From Deltaproteobacteria bacterium (GTDB taxonomy: Bacteria; Desulfobacterota; Binatia; UBA9968), in contig SHYW01000005.1 in assembly GCA_009692615.1 (NCBI GenBank), positions 24,298 through 88,297 of the forward strand: a DNA stretch of 64,000 nucleotides. Direction: 5' to 3'. A program made the position numbers and the translations under genes. The notes beneath the pieces are model-generated. The model made no database searches and was not told where the DNA came from. It was given only the letters and a program-made list of their open reading frames with translations. Positions 53,135 to 61,390 of this stretch are shown piece after piece. The number at the start of each line of letters is the position of its first letter. The stretch's first letter is position 1.

Positions 53135-53218
53135 GTAGGGGCCGACCGGAGCCTGTCCTGAGTCTATCGAAGGATGTCTGGCCTCCGAAACGGGCGGCCA
53201 CAGGGGGGCCGCCCCTAC
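53135..53218. repeat. composite GTAGGGG...CCCCTAC repeat
   Basis: The ends GTAGGGGCC and GGGCCGCCCCTAC form an outer inverted repeat with about 65 bases inside. The inside includes an arm resembling the CTGAGCC...TCGAAGG element at 40525. So two repeat families are nested here, in the gap between ybeY and the binding-protein gene. Confidence 0.6.
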
Positions 53219-53261
53219 ACCGGATTGCGAAACCGAACTGCTAACTAAATATTTCTTCAAG

Positions 53262-54341
53262 CTAACGGAGGTTAAAAATCTGCTGATAGGAAGCGATCAA
53301 CTCGTTCAAGTTGGGGCCGAGTGTTGCCGGATTGACGAACACAAACTCTTTTTTAGAGAGCTCCTGATGGCGCGCAATCTGTTTGATGCCTTTGCGCAAC
53401 GTGATGCGCGGCACTTGCTGCGCCAAAACCGTTTGCCCTTCTTCGGAAAGCAGCCAGTCGACAAACAAAATCGCCGCATGGGGATGGGCCGCGCGGCGCA
53501 TCAGTGCCTGACCGTTGGGTTCGCCTGGATAAGGATCGAGCATGCGGTAATCGATGGGCGCGCCCTTCTCCTTATATTCCGTGGCGCGCCGCCCCCGCGC
53601 CGCCAAGACCAACGCCGACTCGCCGGCAAGCATTAGCTGCAAGCGCATGATGCTGCTACCGCCGGGTATATGCAGCTGCTGGCGCGCCAGTGCGCGCATG
53701 AAGTCCAACCCTTTGGCCTTGCCCATGCCGTCGAGCATGACCGAATACCAAGCGTACTCGTCGCTGCCAAAATTCATCCGCCCCTTCCACTTGGGCTGGA
53801 GCAAATCCTGATAGCTGCGCGGCGCTTCGTCGGTTGCGACGAGTTTAGTGTTGAACGCCAGCACCAGCGGCGTCACTGCGGTAGACGACCAAAACCCTTG
53901 GGGATCGAAGGAGCCCGCCGGAAAGGCTTTTAACTCCGGTGAAAGATACGCGGCGGAAAAATTCTTTTGCTTCAGCTCCCACATCTCCACCGGCGCCGAG
54001 CCGACGATATCGACGGCGAAGCGGCCGGCGCGCGCTTCGGTGTCGATCTTCGGCATGATCGACGACTGCGATAAACGGTTGGCGCGGATCTTCACCGCCG
54101 GATGGCTCCGTTCGAAGGCGCCGACGATCTTGGGAAAGTCGGTGAGGCTCATCGAGGTATACCAAATCGCTTCGCCTTCCGTGCGCGCGCCGTTTTCCAG
54201 AAAGCTCTTGCGCTGCGCGCCGCTGAGACTGCGAAGACTTTTTACTACCTCGTCGACGGTTGCCGCTTGCGTCGGATGAGACCCTACAGCCAGCATAAAT
54301 GTCGCGGCGTAGAATAAAGGATAGACGATTAGCCGAAGCAT
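53262..54341 (-). CDS. extracellular solute-binding protein (iron/ABC type)
   Basis: This 359-residue periplasmic binding protein is of the SBP family 1/13 type, as used for Fe(III), thiamine or phosphonate-type ligands. The ATG at 54341 gives a signal peptide ending near QAATVDE. Typical parts are EGEAIWYTSMSLTDFPKIV, FAVDIVGSAPVEMWELKQ, NFGSDEYAWYSVMLDG and AILFVDWLLSEEGQTVLAQ. An earlier start at 54380 is possible. Its closest relative in this window is at 55993. No permease genes are adjacent, and the ligand is unknown. Confidence 0.83.
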   Translation of the reverse strand: MLRLIVYPLFYAATFMLAVGSHPTQAATVDEVVKSLRSLSGAQRKSFLENGARTEGEAIWYTSMSLTDFPKIVGAFERSHPAVKIRANRLSQSSIMPKIDTEARAGRFAVDIVGSAPVEMWELKQKNFSAAYLSPELKAFPAGSFDPQGFWSSTAVTPLVLAFNTKLVATDEAPRSYQDLLQPKWKGRMNFGSDEYAWYSVMLDGMGKAKGLDFMRALARQQLHIPGGSSIMRLQLMLAGESALVLAARGRRATEYKEKGAPIDYRMLDPYPGEPNGQALMRRAAHPHAAILFVDWLLSEEGQTVLAQQVPRITLRKGIKQIARHQELSKKEFVFVNPATLGPNLNELIASYQQIFNLR

Positions 54342-54506
54342 GAGAGTTTGCGCCGATCTTGAGTAGGCTCGCTCTAACATCCAGCCGGTGGAGGGTCAAG
54401 ACAATCGACCGGCAATCGGCTTGTATCGCCGTCAGCAACGCCGATAAATTGACTTGCCGGAATCGATTTGCTAGTTAGGTTGGAGTCTGACTCTAGGAGG
54501 AATGAG

Positions 54507-54779
54507 ATGACCTATATTATCGCTGAGCCCTGCATCGACGTGAAGGATACCGCTTGCGTGGACGTCTGTCCGGTGGACTGCATTCATCCGACAAAAAATG
54601 AGACTGAGGAGTTCGAGAAAGAAAAGAAGCTCTATATCGATCCCGAGGAGTGCATCGACTGTGGGGCCTGCGAGCCGGTTTGTCCCGTGGAGGCGATCTT
54701 TGAGGAGGCGGCGGCGCCGGATAAGTGGAAACATTTTATTAAGATCGACGCCGACTGGTTCAAAGCAAAGAAGGGCTAA
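54507..54779 (+). CDS. 7Fe/8Fe ferredoxin
   Basis: This 90-residue electron carrier starts at the ATG at 54507 after AGGAGG. Two cluster-binding regions are visible: CIDVKDTACVDVCPVDCIHP (Cys 8, 16, 20 and so on) and ECIDCGACEPVCPVEAIF with the classical CxxCxxCxxxCP. The first has a seven-residue spacing, typical of FdxA-type 7Fe ferredoxins with one [3Fe-4S] and one [4Fe-4S] cluster. A strong terminator hairpin follows. It could serve the reductases and oxygenases encoded around it. Confidence 0.9.
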   Translation: MTYIIAEPCIDVKDTACVDVCPVDCIHPTKNETEEFEKEKKLYIDPEECIDCGACEPVCPVEAIFEEAAAPDKWKHFIKIDADWFKAKKG

Positions 54780-54806
54780 CAACTAATTTGCAATCGCGAA
54801 GTTTTA

Positions 54807-54845
54807 CGAAGGGCTGAGGAATTCTCCTCGGCCCTTCGCGCTTTT
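54807..54845 (+). terminator. intrinsic terminator after the ferredoxin gene
   Basis: CGAAGGGCTGAGGA (54807-54820) pairs with TCCTCGGCCCTTCG (54825-54838), with one G-T pair and a four-base loop ATTC. It is followed by CGCTTTT. The position, 28 bases after the stop, and the long stem make it a convincing terminator. Confidence 0.85.
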
Positions 54846-54899
54846 GCCGGCTTGACTCAACTCCATCCACCGTATAGGCAAGCCATTGGAGGACTGCCC

Positions 54900-55967
54900 A
54901 TGGTTCTAGTTTTAAAAAACGCTCAAATGGAAAACCTGCTGCCGATGTCGGAAGAAATCGCCGCCATTGAGCAAGCCTTCGTCGAACTCGGCCAGGGCAA
55001 AGCGATGAATGCGCCGCGCGCCCGGCTGCGCACGCCTTGGAAAGAAGAAGGCGGCCAGTACTATTTCAACAACATCATGGGGCTGGTGCCGGGGGTGAAA
55101 TCGATGGCGCTGCGCATCGATTCGAGCTTCTCCAAGGAAATCTCCGTCGACGGCGCCAAGCGGCGCGTCTATCCCGGCGATTTCATCGGCCTGGTCATGC
55201 TCTTCGACATGGACACTTGCAACCTGCTGGCGATCATGGACGATCACTTCATATCGACCATGCGCGTTGGCGCGACAAGTGCCGTAGCGAGCAAATATCT
55301 CGCCCGCAAAGACGCCAAAATCATGGCGCTGCTCGGCTCCGGCGAGCAAGCCAAGACCCAAGTGACGGCTCACGCCTGCGTGCGGCAATTAACCAAAGTC
55401 AAAGTCTACAGTCCGACCAAAGCGAATCGCGAAAAATTCGCCAAAGAGCTGAGCGCCGAAACCGGCATCGACGTCGTCGCCGTCAATTCCGCGGAAGAAG
55501 CGATCCGCGGCAGCGATATCGTCACCGCCGCGACCAACACCGTCGATCCGGTGATCCAAGGCAAATGGCTCGAACCCGGCATGCACTTGAACAGCATCGT
55601 CGGCGGCGACAATTTTCTGCCGCGAAAAGAACTGGACGACGAAGCGGTGATTAGGTCGAATCTGATCGTGGTCGGCTACAAGCCGCAAATATTTCTCGAC
55701 AAGCAGGCGGAATTTCACGATCGCCTCGAACGCGGCATCGTCAAACCCGAAGATCTGCACGAGCTCGGCGAATTGTTAAACGGCAACTGCCGCGGCCGCC
55801 AGGACGACCGAGAAATCACATTTTTCAAAAACAACACCGGCATGGGCATTCAGTTCGCCGCCACGGCGCGAAAAATGTACGAGAAGGCCAGAGAGAAAGG
55901 CATCGGCGCCGAATTGCCCTTGGACCTGTTCATGACCCAGCGCGGCGACAAGCTCTTCTCACCGTAA
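54900..55967 (+). CDS. ornithine cyclodeaminase/mu-crystallin family protein
   Basis: This 355-residue NAD(P)-binding protein starts at the ATG at 54900 with GGAGG upstream. The N-terminal half has the dimerisation and substrate part, with TMRVGATSAVASKYLARKDAK. The Rossmann motif is ALLGSGEQAKTQV, and DIVTAATNTVDPV follows. Members include ornithine cyclodeaminase, alanine dehydrogenase and imine reductases, so the exact substrate is open. A more distant family member is at 59052. It starts the plus-strand catabolic group. Confidence 0.87.
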   Translation: MVLVLKNAQMENLLPMSEEIAAIEQAFVELGQGKAMNAPRARLRTPWKEEGGQYYFNNIMGLVPGVKSMALRIDSSFSKEISVDGAKRRVYPGDFIGLVMLFDMDTCNLLAIMDDHFISTMRVGATSAVASKYLARKDAKIMALLGSGEQAKTQVTAHACVRQLTKVKVYSPTKANREKFAKELSAETGIDVVAVNSAEEAIRGSDIVTAATNTVDPVIQGKWLEPGMHLNSIVGGDNFLPRKELDDEAVIRSNLIVVGYKPQIFLDKQAEFHDRLERGIVKPEDLHELGELLNGNCRGRQDDREITFFKNNTGMGIQFAATARKMYEKAREKGIGAELPLDLFMTQRGDKLFSP

Positions 55968-55992
55968 TCCGGTGACGCGAAGCATAATAGAT

Positions 55993-56991
55993 ATGTCCTA
56001 TTTGGTCCCATTCGTCTTGTTTTTTTTCGCGCTCTCGACAATCCCCGCGCTTGCCGCCGACTCCTCACTTCTCGACGGCGCCAAGCGCGAAGGCAGTTTG
56101 GTCTTTTACACGACCATGGATATCCAGAACAGCGGCGCCTTGGTCGAAGCGTTCAGCAAGAAATATCCGTTTATCAAAGGCGATCTGGTGCGCCTGGGCG
56201 GTACCGCCATGGTCAGCCGGATCATGACCGAAGCGCAGGCGGGAGCGAATCGATTCGATGTCGCCATCGGCATATCGCCGTCGTTCACGCCCATGCGCGA
56301 ACGAAACTTGATCGCCCCCTATTTATCGCCGGAAATTCCCAACCTGCATGACGATCTTTACGATCCCAAAGGCTATTGGTCGACGGTTTATTTAAATACC
56401 TGGGTGCTGGGTTACAACAGCAAAGCGATGGCGCGTAACGAACTGCCGAAGAGCTACGATGATTTGCTCAAGCCGCAGTACAAACAGAAATTCATCATCG
56501 ACATCGAGAATCACGATCTGTTCGTCGCCCTGTCCCAAGAATGGGGCCAGGAAAAAGCCGTCAATTATTTCAATGCCCTCGCCAAGCAGATTCCGGTATT
56601 TCTGCGCGGCAACACCAACCGCGCCAACTTCGTCAGCGTCGGCGAACGACCGATGACTTTCGTTTATGCCCAAGTCATCGAGCGCATGAAGCAAAGCGGC
56701 GCGCCAGTGGATTGGATTCCGTTGGAACCGGTGGCGGTGGAAACCAATGTCACCATGCTCTCGGCCAAGGCGGCCCATCCCAACGCCGCGCGTTTGTTCG
56801 TCGATTATTTGATTTCCAAAGAAGGGCAAGAGTTTTTGAAAACCTTTCGCCGCATCGGTCCGCGCAAAGATGTGAAGCCCGAGCCGGCGAAACTGTTCGA
56901 AGGCTTTCGCCGCCGTGTGGTGCCGCCCGAGGCGTATAAAAACTTCCGCGAACTAACTCAAATACATAACGAAGCCCTGGGCATTCGTTAA
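55993..56991 (+). CDS. extracellular solute-binding protein (iron/ABC type)
   Basis: This 332-residue periplasmic binding protein has a signal peptide (VPFVLFFFALSTIPALAA), then DSSLLDGAKREGSLVFYTTM and the family-typical SGALVEAFSKKYPFIKGDLVRL. It also has NRFDVAIGISPSF and the PNAARLFVDYLISKEGQEFL tail. The ATG at 55993 is chosen because it starts just before the signal peptide; a GTG at 55972 is possible. It sits between an ornithine-cyclodeaminase-family gene and a cysteine hydrolase gene, suggesting uptake of the compound they degrade. No permease genes are nearby. Confidence 0.83.
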   Translation: MSYLVPFVLFFFALSTIPALAADSSLLDGAKREGSLVFYTTMDIQNSGALVEAFSKKYPFIKGDLVRLGGTAMVSRIMTEAQAGANRFDVAIGISPSFTPMRERNLIAPYLSPEIPNLHDDLYDPKGYWSTVYLNTWVLGYNSKAMARNELPKSYDDLLKPQYKQKFIIDIENHDLFVALSQEWGQEKAVNYFNALAKQIPVFLRGNTNRANFVSVGERPMTFVYAQVIERMKQSGAPVDWIPLEPVAVETNVTMLSAKAAHPNAARLFVDYLISKEGQEFLKTFRRIGPRKDVKPEPAKLFEGFRRRVVPPEAYKNFRELTQIHNEALGIR

Positions 56992-57007
56992 TCGAGAGGA
57001 GCGAGCG

Positions 57008-57715
57008 ATGAGAGACTGGGAAGCGATCATTCCGGAAGAAGAACGAAAAATTTACGACAAGGCCGGCTACAAGGGGAGCGAAAAGTTCGGCGTCAACCCG
57101 GCGCTGATCATCATCGATGTCATCACCGGCTTCACCGGCACCAAGCCGATGCCGGTGCTGGAAGCGATCGACGAATTTCCCACCAGCTGCGGCCAGGTCG
57201 CCTGGGACGCACTGCCGAAAATCAAGGAACTGCTCCACGCCTGCCGGGACGCCAAGATCCCGGTGATCTATTCCACCAGCGACCCCGACTTCAAAGCCGC
57301 CTTCGGCAACGCCACCAAGCGCGGCGTCGACAAAACCGACTTCGAAAAACTCGCCGTGGAATTTCCGGCGATGATCAAACCCAACGACAACGAATTCATC
57401 GTCCGTAAGGCGCGCGCCAGCGCGTTTTTCGGCACGCACTTAATCACCTATCTCGTGCGCAAAAACATCGACAGCCTGCTGATCGCCGGCACCAGCACCT
57501 GCGGATGTGTGCGCGGGACAGTTCTCGATGGCTACTCCTACGGTTATCCGGTTTTCCCCGTCGAAGAATGCATCTTCGACCGCTCACGCACTTCCCATCT
57601 CGTAAATCTCTTCGAGATGAACGCCAAGTACGCCAGCGTCATCCAGCTCAGCGAAGCACTTGACTACGTCGGCAAGATTAAGCGATTAGAAGGCCGCAAA
57701 GCGCTCGCGAGTTAG
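57008..57715 (+). CDS. isochorismatase-fold cysteine hydrolase (N-carbamoylsarcosine amidase-like)
   Basis: This 235-residue hydrolase has the triad layout of the family: Asp in ALIIIDVITGFTG, Lys in NEFIVRKARASAF, and the nucleophile Cys in IAGTSTCGCVRGTVLDGYS. It probably cleaves a C-N bond in an amide or carbamoyl compound. GAGGAG lies upstream of the ATG. The end of a related gene (or a duplicated tail) is preserved at 60843. It is flanked by a binding-protein gene and an M24 peptidase gene. Confidence 0.88.
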   Translation: MRDWEAIIPEEERKIYDKAGYKGSEKFGVNPALIIIDVITGFTGTKPMPVLEAIDEFPTSCGQVAWDALPKIKELLHACRDAKIPVIYSTSDPDFKAAFGNATKRGVDKTDFEKLAVEFPAMIKPNDNEFIVRKARASAFFGTHLITYLVRKNIDSLLIAGTSTCGCVRGTVLDGYSYGYPVFPVEECIFDRSRTSHLVNLFEMNAKYASVIQLSEALDYVGKIKRLEGRKALAS

Positions 57716-57740
57716 TCGCGTACAAAGGAGCCAGCAAATC

Positions 57741-58877
57741 ATGGCGACCGAATCCCCCTTCGTCGATCAAGAATACTTCGACCGCTACGCCCGCGCTCAA
57801 GCGCTCATGGAACGCGACGGCCTCGACGCCCTAGTGGTCTCGGAGAAAAACAATTATTGGTATTTTAGCGGGCTGATTAGCTACCAGCTGGATCATATTC
57901 AGCGCCCGCAGATTGGCATCCTACCGAAAAGCGGCAAGCCGCTGCTGCTGGTTTATGGCAACGATAAAGCGAAAGCCAAGGCGCTGCCATGGGTCGGTGA
58001 AGTGCGCGCTTACACCGACGTGCCGTTTCCCCAGGAGATGATCGCCGCTTCGATCAAAGAAATGGGCTTGGGTGAAGCGAAACTCGGCTTCGAACTCGGT
58101 GACGATCAGCGTTTGGGAATTCCGGTAAATTATCTCTCCGGCCTGACGGAAGCTCTGCCCAAAGCGCAGATCAAAGACGGCAGCGCCGCACTGACGGAAA
58201 TGCGCATCATCAAAAGCGCGCGCGAAATCGCCTTCATGCGCAAGGCGTGCGAGATCTCAGTCAAAGCCTACGACCGTTGCTTGCCGCAGCTAAAGTCCGG
58301 CATGACCCGGCGCGAAGTCGCCGACCGGCTGTACATTTCAATGATCGAGGAAGGCGCCCACCCGCGCCATCCCGGATTTCTCATGTTGAATTCGTCGACC
58401 CGCTACGACGACCGGGTTTATAATAAAGGCGACCGCATGATCGCCGACTTTGGCGCCTGCTACGAAGGCTACTACGGCGACGTAACCAGAATGGCGATCT
58501 TCGGCGCGCCGACCGACGAACATAAGAAAGACCATGAAACCGCCTGCGATGTGATCGATCTCTGTTTCGAGTCGATGAAAGTCGGCACGCCGCTCGCCGA
58601 AGTTTCCCGCGTCGCCAATCGGGAACTCATCAAGCGCGGCTATGAAGCCGTCGACAGCCCCAAACGCATCGGCCACGGCATCGGCATGTCACGCGCCGAA
58701 CCGCCTTCATTGAACGAAGTCGAGACGGAAATTTATCGTCCCGGCATGGTGTTGGCGTTGGAACCCAAAGTCCGCTCGGCAAAGAGCGCGGTGCATCTTG
58801 AAGAAGATGTGCTGATCACGGAAAAAGGACAGGAATTTTTAACCAGCGGTTGCCGCCGCTTGGATGTGATTAACTGA
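57741..58877 (+). CDS. M24-family Xaa-Pro aminopeptidase/creatinase-like hydrolase
   Basis: This 378-residue protein has the pita-bread fold. The N-terminal creatinase domain starts with FDRYARAQALMERDGLDAL. The metal site is formed by ADFGACYEGYYGDVTRM (two Asp), GHGIGM (His), and the Glu in LEEDVLITEKG. Members are aminopeptidases or hydrolases of creatine-like amides. Next to a carbamoylsarcosine-amidase-like gene, a creatinase-like role is attractive but unproven. AAAGGAG precedes the ATG. It lies 25 bases after the hydrolase gene. Confidence 0.88.
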   Translation: MATESPFVDQEYFDRYARAQALMERDGLDALVVSEKNNYWYFSGLISYQLDHIQRPQIGILPKSGKPLLLVYGNDKAKAKALPWVGEVRAYTDVPFPQEMIAASIKEMGLGEAKLGFELGDDQRLGIPVNYLSGLTEALPKAQIKDGSAALTEMRIIKSAREIAFMRKACEISVKAYDRCLPQLKSGMTRREVADRLYISMIEEGAHPRHPGFLMLNSSTRYDDRVYNKGDRMIADFGACYEGYYGDVTRMAIFGAPTDEHKKDHETACDVIDLCFESMKVGTPLAEVSRVANRELIKRGYEAVDSPKRIGHGIGMSRAEPPSLNEVETEIYRPGMVLALEPKVRSAKSAVHLEEDVLITEKGQEFLTSGCRRLDVIN

Positions 58878-58901
58878 TGTAAGCTATCGAGCCAAATCTT
58901 A

Positions 58902-58987
58902 TCCTCTCCCTTGACGGGAGAGGGCGAGGGTGAGGGTGCCCCATCGATTACCCCTCATCCTAGCCTTCTCCCGCAAGGGGAGAAGGA
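58902..58987. repeat. CCTCTCCC...GGGAGAGGG repeat, copy 2
   Basis: This element has the same order of blocks as the one at 49978: CCTCTCCCTTGACGGGAGAGG, AGGGTGAGGG, ACCCCTCATCCTAG and CCTTCTCCCGCAAGGGGAGAAGG. It lies between the M24 peptidase and the second ornithine-cyclodeaminase-family gene, in the same orientation relative to the plus strand. Confidence 0.75.
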
Positions 58988-59051
58988 ACTATTATTTCCG
59001 ACCTTCGCGCCCTTGGCGTGCTTTGCGCGAGGGAAATTTTGGAACGAGAAT

Positions 59052-60047
59052 ATGGAAACCAAAGGCATCCTCTACCTCTCCAATAACGACGTCAAAAAAG
59101 TTCTCGACCTCGGCCGGGCCATCGAGATCACCGAACAGGCGCTGCGCGATCACAGCGAAGGACGAGTGACCTGGTCGACGCCCGAGGACTTCGCCATAAA
59201 ACCCGAACAAGGCTGGCAGTCCTGGGTCACCGGCTGCGCGTTGCAAACAACACCCGTGGCCGGCTTTCGCATTCGTTCGATCAAAGCCGCCGGCGGCAGC
59301 CGCGATGTTTCGCGCCCGCCGCGCGGACCGAGACGGGTGCTCATACTCAGCGATCTCGAAGGCGGCGAGATTCTCGCCTTCATGGACGAAGACTGGTGCC
59401 ACGCCGTGCGCACCGCCGCCGCCGCCACCGTCGCCATGCGCGTGCTGGCGCGCAAAGACTCGACGGTGATGGCCATGCTCGGCGCCGGCGACACCGCCCG
59501 CGCCGCCGTGCCGGTGATGGCCCAGGCTTTTAAGTTGAAAGAAATCCGCGTCACCTCGCGCACGCCCGAGTCGCGCCAAAACTACGCCAAGGAAGTCGGC
59601 GCCGAATATGGTTTGAACGTAATTCCGGTGGAATCCACCGAAGCCGCATTGAAAGGCGCCGATGTGGTGATCTCCGCGACCACGACCTCGACGCCCTTCG
59701 TTGAAGAGTCCTGGCTCGGCGCCGGCAGCACCGTCTACTCTATCGGCAAGCATCAAGAGATGGCCAGCTCGATCTACAAAAACACCGACAAATTCGTCGT
59801 CGACAGTTGGCTCCACTGCAAGAACAAGTCAGACATGCAAAGGATGCTGAAGGAAAACTACTTGAGCGAAAAAGATCTCTACGCCGAACTCCCCGAACTA
59901 CTCGCCGGCAAAAAGCCCGGCCGCCAGTCAGATCAAGAACGCATCTTCATCCGCGCCATCGGCCTGGTCAACCAAGACATCGCCATGGCCGATCACATCT
60001 ACCGCAGCGCCCTAAAGCAGGGCATCGGCACGCGGCTGCCATACTGA
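59052..60047 (+). CDS. ornithine cyclodeaminase/mu-crystallin family protein
   Basis: This 331-residue protein begins METKGILYLSNNDVKKVLDL at the ATG at 59052; the frame extends further upstream through a repeat and should not be counted. The Rossmann motif is MAMLGAGDTARAAVPVMAQA, followed by DVVISATTTSTPFVEES. The substrate region differs considerably from the one at 54900, so the two are not a recent duplicate. It may act on an imino or amino acid produced by the neighbouring hydrolases. Confidence 0.86.
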   Translation: METKGILYLSNNDVKKVLDLGRAIEITEQALRDHSEGRVTWSTPEDFAIKPEQGWQSWVTGCALQTTPVAGFRIRSIKAAGGSRDVSRPPRGPRRVLILSDLEGGEILAFMDEDWCHAVRTAAAATVAMRVLARKDSTVMAMLGAGDTARAAVPVMAQAFKLKEIRVTSRTPESRQNYAKEVGAEYGLNVIPVESTEAALKGADVVISATTTSTPFVEESWLGAGSTVYSIGKHQEMASSIYKNTDKFVVDSWLHCKNKSDMQRMLKENYLSEKDLYAELPELLAGKKPGRQSDQERIFIRAIGLVNQDIAMADHIYRSALKQGIGTRLPY

Positions 60048-60154
60048 TAAATTCGTCGACGCCAAGGCCCTAAGTCTAGCTTCACCCAGAGTTCCTGTGC
60101 TACCAAAGCTGGATTTGTTGACCGTTCGCCAGGCATGCTAAGCTAACCGCATTA

Positions 60155-60651
60155 ATGGAGAAAACATTACGAGTCTTGAACGATCTGGTAGTGGCCGGCG
60201 ACCTTAGCCGCTATGCAATCGGCGGCGCCATGGGTGCGACCTCTACGTCGAACCGGTGCTGACTTTCGACTTGGACATCTTCGTTATCTTGCCGCAGACT
60301 GCCTCAGTGCTACTTTCGCTCGGACCGCTGTACGCGGAGTTACGAAATCGCGGTTACAATGAGGAAAGTGAATGCGTCAATATTGAGGATATACCCGTGC
60401 AGTTCCTACCCGCATACAACGATCTCCTGATCGAAGCACTGGCCGAAGCACGCGACGTGCTGTACGAGCAAGCTCCTACGCGAGTCCTGCGCGCGGAACA
60501 TCTCGTAGCTATCGCCATTCAAACGGGTCGCGACAAAGACCGAGAACGGGTGCGGCTTTTGCGCGAACAAGCGGAACTCGACGGAGAGTATCTAGCCAAT
60601 TTACTGAAACGCCACGGTTTAGAAGGCAAATGGCAGCCATGGAGACCTTGA
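60155..60651 (+). pseudogene. nucleotidyltransferase-like protein (AbiEii/DUF6036-like), frameshifted
   Basis: From the ATG at 60155 the frame reads MEKTLRVLNDLVVAGDLSRY, then AIGGAMGAT, and then stops. A second frame continues YVEPVLTFDLDIFV and further helices to the TGA at 60649. One missing base near 60240 explains it; together they give about 165 residues. The GGAMG and DLDIF pieces are the GS and DxD parts of a nucleotidyltransferase fold as found in AbiEii-type toxins. It overlaps the small gene downstream. The family call is tentative. Confidence 0.55.
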
Positions 60652-60839
60652 AACCAGAAATCGCTCGACTCATCGCCGCCAAGGAGCAACGTCGCCACGA
60701 GCTGGCCAGGCTGCCCTTTGCTGAAAAAGTGCGCTTGGTAGTAAAACTACAACACATGGCCGCGCCTGTGTTACGAGCGCGGGGTCGCGTAGTGAAGGTG
60801 TGGCCATCTTACGATGACAAGCCCGTGGGTCGAGAATGA
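60630..60839 (+). CDS. small charged protein, partner of the nucleotidyltransferase
   Basis: This 69-residue basic protein reads LKPEIARLIAAKEQRRHELARL and continues with KVRLVVKLQHMAAPVLRARGR. It overlaps the upstream frame by 22 bases, typical of a two-gene toxin-antitoxin arrangement. The start may be the ATG at 60630 or the one at 60639. No DNA-binding motif is obvious. I do not recognise a named family; its role as antitoxin or partner is inferred from context. Confidence 0.6.
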   Translation: MAAMETLKPEIARLIAAKEQRRHELARLPFAEKVRLVVKLQHMAAPVLRARGRVVKVWPSYDDKPVGRE

Positions 60840-60842
60840 GTG

Positions 60843-60925
60843 GAATGCATCTTCCACCACTCGCGCGCTCCACACCTGGTCAATCTTTTCGAGATGAACG
60901 CCAAGTACGCCAGCGTGGTTCAATC
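60843..60925 (+). pseudogene. remnant of an isochorismatase-fold cysteine hydrolase
   Basis: The frame reads ECIFHHSRAPHLVNLFEM, then NAKYASVV, which corresponds to the last part of the hydrolase at 57008 (ECIFDRSRTSHLVNLFEM). DNA identity is about 80% by eye, so this is more likely a paralogue remnant than a recent copy. The N-terminal 190 residues, including the nucleophile, are missing. It joins directly onto unrelated sequence. Confidence 0.65.
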
Positions 60926-61037
60926 ATCTACCGGAACGCCAATCGCACCACGCGGAACAAAGTATTGGGCTTTGCATTGGCAATTGACCGCGAGTAGGAT
61001 AATCGCGACTCAGAACCGAATGAACAAGGAGAATATT

Positions 61038-61354
61038 ATGAACCGACTCAAAGCCATTGCCGCATTACCGTTGATCGTCGGCGCGTTGGATTTCTTCGCC
61101 GCTACTTCATGGTCGGCCGAGGCTTTCGTTCTTAAAGTTGCCGACCCTTCGGGGCAGTACTGCCATTTAAAATTTCCCGCGATCACCGAGGACACTTTGT
61201 TCAGTGATCGCCGGTGCTCAAAAGCCCGAGCGACGGCGATATCATCGACCTTTACGGACCCTGCAACTACGACCCGTTGGGCAAAGAGTCCGTAACCAAC
61301 CAGCGCGTCGACTACGCGCGCTCGCGCCGGCACCAATACGACAACAGCAACTGA
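61038..61354 (+). pseudogene. small secreted protein, frameshifted
   Basis: The ATG at 61038, with AAGGAG upstream, opens a frame with a signal peptide (AIAALPLIVGALDFFAATSW) and then DPSGQYCHLKFPAITEDTLF. Near 61211 the reading moves to another frame: VLKSPSDGDIIDLYGPCNY, ending in RSRRHQYDNSN at the TGA at 61352. One missing C in CGCC explains it. The two cysteines and short length suggest a secreted or lipoprotein-like product of about 105 residues. I do not recognise the family. Confidence 0.5.
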
Positions 61355-61390
61355 TCGTTTGTTAGGCCGCGGCGAGCGCGACGCGCGGCG

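Noticed and set aside
58911..59051. Upstream extension of the second cyclodeaminase-family gene
   Set aside because: The extension translates a dispersed repeat. The family N-terminus begins at the ATG at 59052.
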